A DNA stretch of 8,875 bases, taken from Phycisphaerae bacterium (GTDB lineage Bacteria > Planctomycetota > Phycisphaerae > Tepidisphaerales > Tepidisphaeraceae). The notes beneath the pieces are model-generated. The model did not search any database. It saw only the letters and a program-made list of their open reading frames with translations, and had not been told where the DNA came from. Shown in pieces: positions 1 through 6,370 of the stretch. The translations under genes were made by a program, and so were the position numbers. The stretch spans positions 1 to 8,875 of the forward strand of contig JAUJNJ010000147.1 of NCBI GenBank assembly GCA_030448225.1, in the 5' to 3' direction. How positions within the stretch are numbered: the first letter of the stretch is position 1; each line of letters opens with the position of its first letter.

Positions 1-1
1 G

Positions 2-382
2 TACCTGCTGCTGTACGTCGGCAAGGAGCGCTGGAACGAGGACACCTGCTGGGGCGGGAAGTGGTCCGGGAACGAGCCTGGGGCGTTCGAGCCACCGAGC
101 GCGAAGTCGCCGCTGACGATCTTCATCAACACCGACATGGACCTGCTCACCACTTACCGGGACGCGCTGCTCACCAAGAAGCACGCCGAGTCGACGATCA
201 AGCAGCGGATCAACAAGTACACCGCCCACGTCGCGTTCCACCTCTACCAGATGTACCAGAAGAAGAAGGAGGCCGAGTCCCAGCCGGACGGCCCGCTGGG
301 CGTCCCCACGGAGGACCAGATGCGTGACGAAATCCAGCGCGTGTCGCGGACGCTGCTCAAGCTGATGGAGGTGAGTCAGTAG
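2..382 (+). CDS. C-terminal part of an unrecognised protein (5' end outside window)
   Basis: The reading frame is open from the left edge and ends at TAG 380-382, giving about 126 residues. It begins YLLLYVGKERWNED and is hydrophilic and charged. The middle (residues ~40-85) is probably helical, with INTDMDLL, then a lysine/arginine-rich stretch containing KYTAHVAFHLYQMYQKKKE. It ends in another amphipathic helix, QRVSRTLLKLMEVSQ. The ATG at 137 is internal, because coding character continues upstream of it in the same frame to the window edge. No catalytic motif is visible. The pattern of a hydrophobic strand followed by two basic helices vaguely recalls the C-termini of GHKL/Hsp90-like ATP-binding proteins found near DNA methyltransferases in defence regions, but that is weak memory and not a call. 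It is convergent with the methyltransferase; the stops are 6 bp apart. That the segment is coding is well supported; its function is unknown. Confidence 0.7.
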   Translation, partial: YLLLYVGKERWNEDTCWGGKWSGNEPGAFEPPSAKSPLTIFINTDMDLLTTYRDALLTKKHAESTIKQRINKYTAHVAFHLYQMYQKKKEAESQPDGPLGVPTEDQMRDEIQRVSRTLLKLMEVSQ

Positions 383-398
383 CCAAACTTAGATGGCT
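381..398. terminator. Weak inverted repeat at the convergent stop codons
   Basis: AGCCA (381-385) and TGGCT (394-398) form a 5-bp stem with an 8-nt loop. The element spans the 3' ends of both convergent genes, so it could end transcription from either side. There is no T-run on either strand and the stem is short, so it may be chance. Confidence 0.2.
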
Positions 399-1594
399 CG
401 GTGCACGAGGACCACTTCGTTCGCCGAGTGGGTCTTCCCCTTGAGCGTAGCGTGCCACTTCCGGTGGGGAACATCGCGCCAGATCCGGCCGTCGGCGCTC
501 ACCCCGACCTCGGCAAACCCGGCAGCGGCCATGTTCTCCAGGTAGCGCGGCAACTGGTCGTCGGGCCGGTTGAACGCCACCATCTGAACCATGTGCCCGC
601 CGTTGCGGATCACACGGCGAATGGCAGTGAGCGTGTTCAGGGACGTGCTGAAGTATTTATCCGCGGCGGTCTCGCGCCTGTCGCCGAAGTTGTAGAAGGA
701 TGCGCCCTGCCCGTCGCTGCACCCGGCGATCCAGTACGGTGCCGGCGTCTCACGCCGCCCGTCCACTTGCCAGCGGTGGTAGAGGACATGCACCCCCGGA
801 TAGGGCGGGCTGGTGACGACCAAGTCTGCCCGTTTGCGCTCATCGCAAAACTCCGGGGCTTGATCGAGCTCGCTGGCATCCCGATTCAATAGCGTGGCCC
901 GGCCGCCCGACTGGCTGACCCGTTCGCTGAAGGCCTTGATCGCTTCCAGCATCTCCCGGGCGGTGGCACTCAGCTTCACGCGGAAGTCCCGCAGAGGCGT
1001 GTGCCGCGACCGGCCGTCGAGCGCCCATTGGCTGACGCGAAGCACGATGCACCTGGCGAAGTCGCGGGCGTTCTCCGTCGGCAGCTTGGTGATGCTCGCC
1101 AGCGCGGCGGCGACGACCTTCTTGATGAAGCGGGCGCGGGCCAGCGTGAGGTTCTTTGTCTTCACCGGGTCGATGAACGCGGTGAGCTGCTCGACCGGAA
1201 CCCAATAATTGAGCCCCGGCACTTCCGACTCCGCCCACTTTTCCACGGCGGCCAGCTCGCCCGAATCCAGCGGCGTGACTTTCACCTTGGCGATGAACAC
1301 GGCCAGCGAGTTCAGGTCGTTGCCGATCATGCGGCGGCCTGATGCCACGCCCTCCACGACGGCGGTGGCCCCGCCCATATATGGGTCCAGCACCAGGTCG
1401 CCGGGTTTTGAGAAGAGCTCGATCGCCCCGGCGGCGAACTGCGGCGAGAAACGGGCGGGATAGCGGTAAAAGTTGTGGGTCCAGCCGGCTACCGGCTTGC
1501 GGTCTTGCGCAGCCTCGGCCAGGGCAGGAAGGGACCGCGCCACATCTTGGTTGGCGTGCTCGGGCGGGACGTGACTTCCATGTCCGGTGCTCAT
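389..1594 (-). CDS. Site-specific DNA amino-methyltransferase (N4-cytosine or N6-adenine type)
   Basis: Predicted to transfer a methyl group from S-adenosylmethionine to an exocyclic amino group in DNA. From the chosen ATG (401 aa) the motifs are: a motif-X-like HNFYRYPARFSPQF (residues ~40-53); the AdoMet-binding motif I as LDPYMGGAT (~69-77), a variant of DPFxGSGT; an acidic motif II, GNDLN (~91-95); and the catalytic motif IV TSPPY (261-265), followed by a glycine-rich turn (~331-333). About 190 residues separate motifs I and IV and probably include target-recognition sequence, giving the order X-I-IV. SPPY is common in N4-cytosine enzymes but does not exclude N6-adenine. I prefer ATG 1594: AGGTGG (1608-1603 on the minus strand) lies 8 nt upstream. 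An in-frame GTG at 1606 adds four residues but has no ribosome binding site. The stop is TAA at 389-391. The gene lies 28 bp downstream of the RHH gene, implying one operon. No endonuclease is visible. Confidence 0.9.
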   Translation of the reverse strand: MSTGHGSHVPPEHANQDVARSLPALAEAAQDRKPVAGWTHNFYRYPARFSPQFAAGAIELFSKPGDLVLDPYMGGATAVVEGVASGRRMIGNDLNSLAVFIAKVKVTPLDSGELAAVEKWAESEVPGLNYWVPVEQLTAFIDPVKTKNLTLARARFIKKVVAAALASITKLPTENARDFARCIVLRVSQWALDGRSRHTPLRDFRVKLSATAREMLEAIKAFSERVSQSGGRATLLNRDASELDQAPEFCDERKRADLVVTSPPYPGVHVLYHRWQVDGRRETPAPYWIAGCSDGQGASFYNFGDRRETAADKYFSTSLNTLTAIRRVIRNGGHMVQMVAFNRPDDQLPRYLENMAAAGFAEVGVSADGRIWRDVPHRKWHATLKGKTHSANEVVLVHRAI

Positions 1595-1602
1595 CCGCTC
1601 AT

Positions 1603-1608
1603 CCACCT
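1603..1608 (-). promoter_or_regulatory. Ribosome binding site deciding the methyltransferase start
   Basis: On the minus strand AGGTGG (5 of 6 to AGGAGG) precedes ATG 1594 by 8 nt. It overlaps the alternative GTG start at 1606, which argues against that codon being used. Confidence 0.55.
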
Positions 1609-1622
1609 ATCGGCACAGTCGA

Positions 1623-1838
1623 TCAGGGAGACGTAGGCCGACTCGCCCGTCGCCCAGGGTCCGGCCGGCGCTTCTCAGCGTTTTCGGCGATGTACTCATC
1701 CAGCGCCCACCGGATCACCGTGGCGGCCGACGTCCGACGGCGGCGCGCAATGGCCGCGATTTGACGCCGCTGGTCATTGCCCAACGTGACCGTCAACCGT
1801 TCGGACTTGGCCGGCTTGTCACTCCTGGCGCTCTTCAT
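1623..1838 (-). CDS. Small ribbon-helix-helix (CopG/Arc-like) DNA-binding protein
   Basis: The 71-residue product has the size and layout of a ribbon-helix-helix repressor. A basic N-terminal tail is followed by a strand, ERLTVTL (residues 13-19), helix 1 from NDQRRQIAAIARRR (~21-34), a short turn, RTS, and helix 2 from SAATVIRWALDEYIAEN (~37-53). The C-terminal tail is basic and proline-rich. In this family the strand pairs with that of a second subunit and its alternate residues (here R14, T16, T18) read the major groove. The start is ATG 1838, with GAGGG just upstream (minus strand 1846-1842). The gene sits immediately upstream of the methyltransferase. Directly before its own start lie two palindromes suited to an RHH dimer-of-dimers, so it is most likely an autorepressor and controller of the methyltransferase. 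Being an antitoxin is the main alternative, but no toxin is adjacent. Confidence 0.75.
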   Translation of the reverse strand: MKSARSDKPAKSERLTVTLGNDQRRQIAAIARRRRTSAATVIRWALDEYIAENAEKRRPDPGRRASRPTSP

Positions 1839-1843
1839 CAGCC

Positions 1844-1859
1844 CTCACAATGTGGTGAC
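1844..1859 (-). promoter_or_regulatory. Operator 1, imperfect palindrome over the RBS
   Basis: On the minus strand this reads GTCACCACATTGTGAG. It matches operator 2 (TCACCAYATTG-TGAG) apart from one missing G and one substitution in the core. The TCACC half-sites of the two operators start at 1858 and 1878, exactly 20 bp or about two helical turns apart. The right edge overlaps the GAGGG ribosome binding site of the RHH gene, so a bound protein would also mask translation start. Binding by the adjacent RHH protein is inferred. Confidence 0.6.
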
Positions 1860-1861
1860 GC

Positions 1862-1897
1862 GCTCACCAATATGGTGAGGCTGCGCGCGCGCGTCAA
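1862..1897 (-). promoter_or_regulatory. Sigma70-like promoter of the RHH-methyltransferase operon
   Basis: Read on the minus strand, TTGACG (1897-1892, 5 of 6 to the -35 consensus) is followed after 17 bp by CATATT (1874-1869, 4 of 6 to TATAAT). The predicted transcription start is near 1862, leaving a leader of about 24 nt before ATG 1838. The -10 element lies in the centre of operator 2 and the start site falls between the two operators, so repressor binding would block polymerase. Confidence 0.5.
1863..1879 (-). promoter_or_regulatory. Operator 2, perfect 7+3+7 palindrome
   Basis: The plus strand reads CTCACCAATATGGTGAG: CTCACCA and TGGTGAG are exact reverse complements around a 3-bp ATA centre. 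This A/T-containing palindrome stands out against the surrounding GC-only sequence. It contains the predicted -10 hexamer and is a near copy of operator 1, as expected for tandem RHH sites. Confidence 0.65.
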
Positions 1898-2402
1898 CGC
1901 GGCTGCAGCGGTGCTCTCGGCTGTGACCGGGAGGCCACCGCCGCCGATACCCCGCCTGCGTTGCCCGCCACGACCCAACCAAGATCGCAGCCGGCGGCAT
2001 GGCCCGAGGTGAATCTGACGGTGCAGCCCCAGCGCAACGTTTGGTGTGGTGGAGCAGTTCAAGCTGGTTGCCGATCACCTTGAAGATGAAGCAGCCGTCG
2101 GCACTCTTCACCTTCTCCCAAGTGCGTCCCCCTTGGGGACGCGAATGTCGGTCCCGGCAGGCCCTCGGTCGCGGCCGCTAGTGTATACGAAGCAGGGTCA
2201 GGTTCGAGGCAGGTTCCGACCGCACCGCAATCGGTACGACGCTGTTAACTGGTTCAGGTCGTGGGACAGAGAAAGTGAGACGTTCCCGCCCTCTCGCCAC
2301 TCGTCCGATGCCCCGGCGGCTCTCGCCGGCGCTCTACCCGCGTTCTCCGTCTCTGCCGAGAGCGCGGCCGCCGCTCCTAAACCCTTGCCATCCTTGGCCG
2401 TA
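1898..2402. other. Gap of about 500 bp without a convincing gene
   Basis: Apart from the possible remnant near 2040-2150 and the hairpin at 2124-2142, I see no supported gene, tRNA or repeat here. Coding character is weak in all frames from about 2160 to 2402, and base composition is somewhat less GC-rich than in the giant gene. It separates the methyltransferase operon from the 3' end of the giant gene. Confidence 0.5.
2124..2142. repeat. Perfect 8-bp stem, 3-nt loop hairpin
   Basis: GCGTCCCC (2124-2131) and GGGGACGC (2135-2142) are exact reverse complements around CTT. There is no T-run, so termination is unlikely to be intrinsic. It lies in the possible gene remnant, where one frame reads RVPKGD across it. 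Confidence 0.35.
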
Positions 2403-2444
2403 AACGCGAGAATCCCGAGAGGCGGCCTCTCGGGGTTCTGCGTT
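2403..2444 (-). terminator. Strong hairpin, likely terminator of the giant gene
   Basis: AGAATCCCGAGAGG (2409-2422) pairs with CCTCTCGGGGTTCT (2426-2439) around a 3-nt loop, CGG, with one T-G position. After a bulged G at 2408 the stem continues as AACGC (2403-2407) with GCGTT (2440-2444), about 19 pairs in all. It lies directly downstream of the last minus-strand stop (2459), the place expected for a terminator of the giant gene. The following T-run is poor in both directions (GCGTTTACGG on the minus strand), so it may act with Rho or as an mRNA-stabilising 3' end. Confidence 0.6.
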
Positions 2445-2493
2445 AACTCGGCTGTCGGCTAGTTTCGTGCCGGTTTCGTTAGCTCCCGAGAGG
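2426..2493. repeat. Second copy of the terminator arm (alternative pairing)
   Basis: TCCCGAGAGG occurs at 2413-2422 and again at 2484-2493. Both copies can pair with the single CCTCTCGGGG at 2426-2435, so two mutually exclusive hairpins are possible. Seen directly in the sequence; any function is unproven. Confidence 0.4.
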
Positions 2494-2734
2494 AACCCTG
2501 TTCATAACAGTTCTCGCCAACGCGCGCGGTGTAGTGCGCGACGGAGCGGAGTGACGGACAGCCGCGTTCACTGCGGTCGTCGTGCAGCCGCCCCCGCTCC
2601 CGCGGCGCGGCTGCCCCGGCTACTTCTTCGCCGGCCGCTTCTTCGGCTGCGATGCTCGGGAAGCGGCTGGTGATCATCCGATTCGCCGAGACGGTACTGG
2701 TCGTGGCGTTCGTCGCGGTGATCGGCGTCTCGCC

Positions 2735-2920
2735 GTACGGCCCCGCGTCGAGCCGCCGGCGCGGAGGATCAAGGATGTCGTCCGGGTCCACGTCCTGGTC
2801 GTTGTCGACATCGCCCTGGGCCACGTGGCGGCCGAGGGGCCGGCGTCGTACTTGCGGGCCTTGGAGGATCAGGTTGATGTCGTCGGGGCTGACCTGCTGG
2901 TCCATGTTCACGTCGCCCGC
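2735..2920 (-). other. Dockerin-like double calcium-loop domain
   Basis: Two EF-hand-type loops occur about 37 residues apart: GDVNMDQQVSPDDINLIL and GDVDNDQDVDPDDIL. Each has the D-x-N/D-x-D-x-x-V-x-x-D-D spacing of type I dockerin repeats. Each is followed by a DAGP-like turn that is frame-shifted in the first copy (YDAGP) and readable in the second (LDAGPYGE). In Planctomycetota such C-terminal modules occur on many large secreted proteins without a classical cellulosome, probably for surface or protein-protein attachment. Confidence 0.75.
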
Positions 2921-2944
2921 CGCGTACTGGAACGCGCGGAGCGT

Positions 2945-3500
2945 CACGTCCTGCGGGTTGACCTTCAGCTGGAGCACCCGCCCCGTCTCGGCCGCGTTGG
3001 CGTAGTCGAGGCTGGCGGACGCGAACGTGCCGGCGACCGAGGGGCGGTGATGACCTTGTAGCTGTCGCCGGCGCGCGCCGGCGGGGATGGCCGGCGTCGT
3101 TGGCGTGTAGCCGCTGACGAATTCTACCGAGAGCGTGCCGCCGAGTGTCGCGGCCCCGCCGACGACGAGGCAGCGCGGCCGGCGTCGCCGGTGCCGAAGC
3201 GATCCGGGTCGACAGCGAGCCGGCCTCGCTGCGTGTAGCCGCCGGCGATCGACAGCGTGCTGCCCGGGTCGAGCGTGACCGCGTCGTTCTTCAGCGACAC
3301 GCCCAGCGGTCAGGCCTGCGCCGGCCGCGAGCGGCGAGGTGACCGCCGGCGGTGACGGTCATGGCGCGGACCGAGGCGGTGCCGCTCATCGTCACCGGCC
3401 CGGCCGCGGCGGCGACCGTCACGTCGTCGCCCGCCGGGGGCCGTGTCCTGCGACCAGTTGAGCGGGTCGGACCAGGAGACGCCCGTCGCCACCGCCGTCC
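2945..3500 (-). other. Beta-strand-rich, autotransporter-like stalk segment
   Basis: After frame correction it reads WSDPLNWSQDTAP, GDDVTVAAAAGPVTMSG, ASVRAMTVTAGG, NDAVTLDPGSTLSIAGGYTQ, LGGTLSVEFVSGYTPTTPAI, YKVITAPSVAGTFASASLDY and LQLKVNPQDVTL. Short strands with glycine turns and the phrase SVAGTFASASL before a C-terminal dockerin are typical of beta-solenoid regions in planctomycetal surface proteins. At least four frame changes fall inside it. Confidence 0.5.
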
Positions 3501-3524
3501 CAGCGGGCGACCAGCGGTGAACGT

Positions 3525-3770
3525 CGGTGACGTGACGAGCAGCAGCCCCGCGCGCCCGCCGCGTTGTAGCTTGGCGACGCGGTAGGCGTAGGTCGCGCCG
3601 CGCGTCGGCCCGACGTCGAACGCCTCCGTCGCCCCGGCTTCCACGTAGAACGTGCGGCTGGAGCGTGGTCGTCGAGCCGGTGATCAGCAGCCGCTCGACG
3701 CGGTACCCGCTTTCGTCAGTGGCGTTGTCGATCCACGTGACGCAGGCGGTGCCCGGTACCGCGCCTGCGT
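3525..3770 (-). other. Fourth FN3-like domain (frame-disrupted)
   Basis: CVTWIDNATDESGYRVERL followed, after a frame change, by VEAGATEAFDVG and TYAYRVAKLQ matches the W-x-D-xx-N-E-xx-(Y/F)-R-(V/L)-ER ... TYYYRV pattern of the three intact FN3 domains at 6375-7240. Confidence 0.6.
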
Positions 3771-3804
3771 CGCGCGCCTTCGGACAGTGGCGACGCGGGC
3801 GCGC

Positions 3805-6370
3805 TTGCGTGGCGAGGGTCCACAGTTCGTTCCCGAAACTCAGATGGGTGGCCGCGAAGTACGGGGCCCCGCCGAGCATCGCGAAACGCCCGGCGGCGAT
3901 GCCGTCAGTCACCGCCATCTGTTGGCTCGTTCCGGCCCGGGTGCCATCGGTCTTCCAGAGGAAGCGGCTCCCAGCACCGCCCTCGGTGAAGTACGCCGTG
4001 CCGCGTCGCCGCCGGCGACGAGGTTGAGGGCGCCCGACGCTGAGGTTGGCGAATTGGACGGTGCCCGCCTCCGTGCCGTCGGTGCGGTACAGCCCGCGCC
4101 GCCCGATGGCGTCAACGGCGGCGAAGTATGCGACGCCGCCGCCGACGTCCACGATCGTATCGGAGCGCGTAGCCTTCGGTGCCCGGGATGAGGTCACGGA
4201 CGAGGTCGCGTGCCGCCGGCGGTCCCGTCGCTCGTCCAGGCTCGTTGCCGGTCGCGGGGGCGAAGCCGTTGAAGTAGAGCCGTCCGCCGACGTTGGCGAG
4301 GCCGGCGATGCCGACGGCTTGCCGCCCGGGGCGAGGAAGCCACCTTTGACCATCGTGGTGGTCGCGGGCGAGCCGCCGGCGGCTTCCAGAGCGACGTGCC
4401 GGCCGTCGGGTGATGAACGTCGTAGTAGACGCGGTCGCCGATCGCGATCAGGCCGAACGCGCGGCCGTTGGCGGCGTCGTCCACGACCGTGGTGCCGCCG
4501 TCGGTGCCGTCGGGTACGCCCAGACGCCCGCCGGCAGGTGCGGCGCGTCGGGGGCGGCCGAGGAGGAAGTAGAGGTAGCCGCCGGCCGCCGCCGGGGCGC
4601 GGCCGGGCCGGCGCCGAAGTCGATCACCTTCGACGCGCCCGGCCACGGGCGACGTGCCGCCGGGCGTGCCGTCGCTCGTCCAGGGCGATGGCGAGGCGTT
4701 GTCGGCGCGCGGAGGTGGAAGAACGCAGCCGATGCCGAGGGCCCAGAGCGACCCGACGGCCGCGGCGCTGGCGCGTCGTGGAGCAGGACGGTGCCCTGGA
4801 GCGGTGCCGTCGGTCTTGGCCACCAGCCGCTGCTGGCCGGCGGCGGCGGCGAAATTGGCGAAGAAGACGGCGTCGCCCGCGCCCGGCGACGGCGGTGATC
4901 TCCCCGGCCGCGACGAGCGACGTGCGCGCCGGTGCCGTCGCTGCGGTACAGGCCCCGCACGCCGGACGTGTCGGTGGCGGCGAAGTAGAGCGCGCCGTTG
5001 ACCGTCGTCACGAACCGCACGATAGCGTCGGACGTGCGGCGGTGGATGTCCTTCAGCCGGCCGGTGCCGAGCAGCACCGTCCTTTCGCCCAGAGTTCTGG
5101 CCGGTCTCGCCGTCGGCGGCGCGGAAGAAGAGTCGGCCGCCGAAGTCCGACAGGTTTGCGGGCGTCGCGGCCCAGGTCGGCCACGTCGTCGGCACGACGG
5201 CGCTTGCCCGCAGGGTGCCGTCGCTCACTCCACAGGTCGCTCCCGACCGTCTCCGCGGCGATCCGGCCCACGCGACGTCGCCGACGACCGTCAGGGCGTT
5301 CAGCCCGAGGTTCGACGGCCCGCCGGGCAGCGTCATGATCTCCCGGGTGCCGGCCGGCGTGCCGTCGCTCGCGTACAGGCGGTTGACGTTCCCGCCACCG
5401 GTGTCGCGCGTCGTGAACACCAGGCGGCCGCCGACCACGCGGAGGTGGAGCGGGGTCGTCGCCGACGTCTCCTCGGCGAAGTCTACGACCGGCACCGTGC
5501 CGGCGTCGGTGCCGTCGGTCTTGTAGAGGCTGCGGTCGGCGCCGTCGTCGGCCGCGCTGAAGTAGACGCTGCCGCCGAAGCTGACGAGGTCCAGCGGCCG
5601 GGACGCGGTCGTGCCGGGGGCGAAGTCCTTCACGAGCCTCGTCCCGCCGGCGGTGCCGTCGCTCCGCCACAGCTCGATTCCTTCGGGGCCGTTGGCGGCG
5701 AAGTAGGCGGTCGTCCCGGCGACGAGGATCTGGTTCCCGATGTTTTCCCCGGACGCCGCGCTCACGTCCTTCACCATGTACGTACCGGCCTCGGTGCCGT
5801 CGCTGCGCCATAGCTCGGTGCCGTTCACGCCGTCGTTGGCGCGGAACAACAGCACGTCCCCCAACGCCGCGAGGCTGAACGGCAGCGAGCTCGCGCTGCC
5901 GGGGAAGATGTCCTTCACGCGCCCCGTGCCGGCCGCCGTCCCGTCGCTCTTCCACAGCTCGATGCCGCCGTGGCCGGCGATGTTGCCCTCGAAGGCGGAG
6001 AAGAACAGCGTCCCGTTCACCACCGTGAAGTTCGCGGCGCTCGACGGGCTGAACGCCTTGACGAACGTGGTCCCGGCGGCGGTGCCGTCCGTCTTGTACA
6101 GCCCGACGCCGAGCGAGCCGCCGATGGCGGTGAAGTAGAGCGTGCCGTTGAGGTCGACCAGGTTGGTCGGCGTCGAGTTCGCCGATCCCGGTTGGAGGTC
6201 GATCACCTGGTACGTGCCGGACTCGGTCCCGTCGGTGCGCCACAGTTCGCGCCCGCCCGCCGGGTCGGTGGCGGCGAAATAGCCGATGCCGCCCGACGTG
6301 ACGACCGGGGACGGCTCGGACCCGCCGACGATGACCTGCGCATTCACGTCCTTGACGAGCGTCGTGAGGT
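3805..6370 (-). repeat. Second block of ELWxxDGT repeats (about 17 units)
   Basis: It starts at LVKDVNAQVIVGGSEP and RELWRTDGTESGT. It continues cleanly through GLYKTDGTAAGT, ELWKSDGTAAGT, ELWRSDGTEAGT, ELWRSDGTAGGT, SLYKTDGTDAGT and RLYASDGTPAGT, then through the frame-disrupted zone to NELWTLA near 3815. Like the first block it closes with an ELW unit lacking DGT, directly followed by an FN3 domain. The order repeats-FN3 therefore occurs twice. Confidence 0.8.

Larger units (their letters stand above)
1845..2111 (-). pseudogene. Possible remnant of a small gene upstream of the operon
   Basis: The first 25 or so codons (GTG 2111 onward) encode KSADGCFIFKVIGNQLELL followed by HHTKR. This has normal protein composition, unlike the arginine/proline-rich readings around it. 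Upstream in another frame TDIRVPKGD (about 2150-2125) reads naturally, and a one-base shift would join it to RTWEKVKSADG. The later part (after about 2020) degenerates into arginine-rich, shadow-like sequence, and its stop falls inside operator 1. This may be the broken or mis-sequenced end of a gene displaced by the operon, or chance. I do not recognise the family. Confidence 0.2.
2459..4193 (-). pseudogene. Frame-disrupted 3' part of the giant ELWxxDGT/FN3/dockerin gene
   Basis: This continues the large gene to its right, but recognisable sequence hops among all three minus-strand frames. In order it encodes: further ELWxxDGT units (GLYRTDGTEAGT near 4080, FLWKTDGTRAGT near 3950); an FN3-like domain (about 3770-3525, TWIDNATDESGYRVER then TYAYRVAKLQ); a beta-strand-rich stretch starting WSDPLNWSQDTAP; and two dockerin-like calcium loops (2920-2740). 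The frame through the loops runs to a stop at 2459 and adds about 90 residues. The last part of these (CPSLRSVAHYTARVGENCYEQ) looks non-coding, so the true stop may lie nearer 2670. Because only single-base steps disrupt it, the region may be intact in the organism and damaged only in this sequence. I label it disrupted because no uninterrupted frame exists here. Confidence 0.6.
2735..5270 (-). other. Zone of dense apparent frameshifts
   Basis: From about 5268 down to 2740 at least twenty single-step frame changes are needed to keep the domains continuous. Clear switches lie near 5268, 5232, 5090, 4925, 4885, 4805, 4770, several between 4730 and 4520, 4385, 4330 and 4215. Motifs such as YRSDGTGAH, VAKTDGTAPG, TSDGTPGGT and VPDGTDGGT survive on either side of the switches. 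The same gene has none between 5270 and 8875, and the methyltransferase and RHH genes have none. Confidence 0.75.

Noticed and set aside
1587..2012. Plus-strand open frame across the RHH gene and its promoter
   Set aside because: Arginine/proline-rich shadow with no ribosome binding site. The opposite strand has a clear RHH fold, start and promoter.
2124..2142. Perfect hairpin as a rho-independent terminator
   Set aside because: There is no T-run on either strand and no well-supported gene ends there, so it is listed only as a structure.
2171..2178. NotI site GCGGCCGC, possible vector or cloning scar
   Set aside because: The same octamer recurs near 2365 and is expected in DNA this GC-rich. 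No polylinker or vector sequence flanks it.
2195..2225. GGTTCGA, resembling a tRNA T-loop
   Set aside because: The flanks do not pair as a T-stem, and no acceptor or anticodon stem can be drawn around it.
4046..5338. Long plus-strand open frame (about 430 codons) opposite the giant gene
   Set aside because: It is dominated by arginine, proline and glycine and lacks any motif. It is the antisense shadow of GC-rich coding sequence, as are the plus-strand frames at 5970-6980 and 2046-2462.
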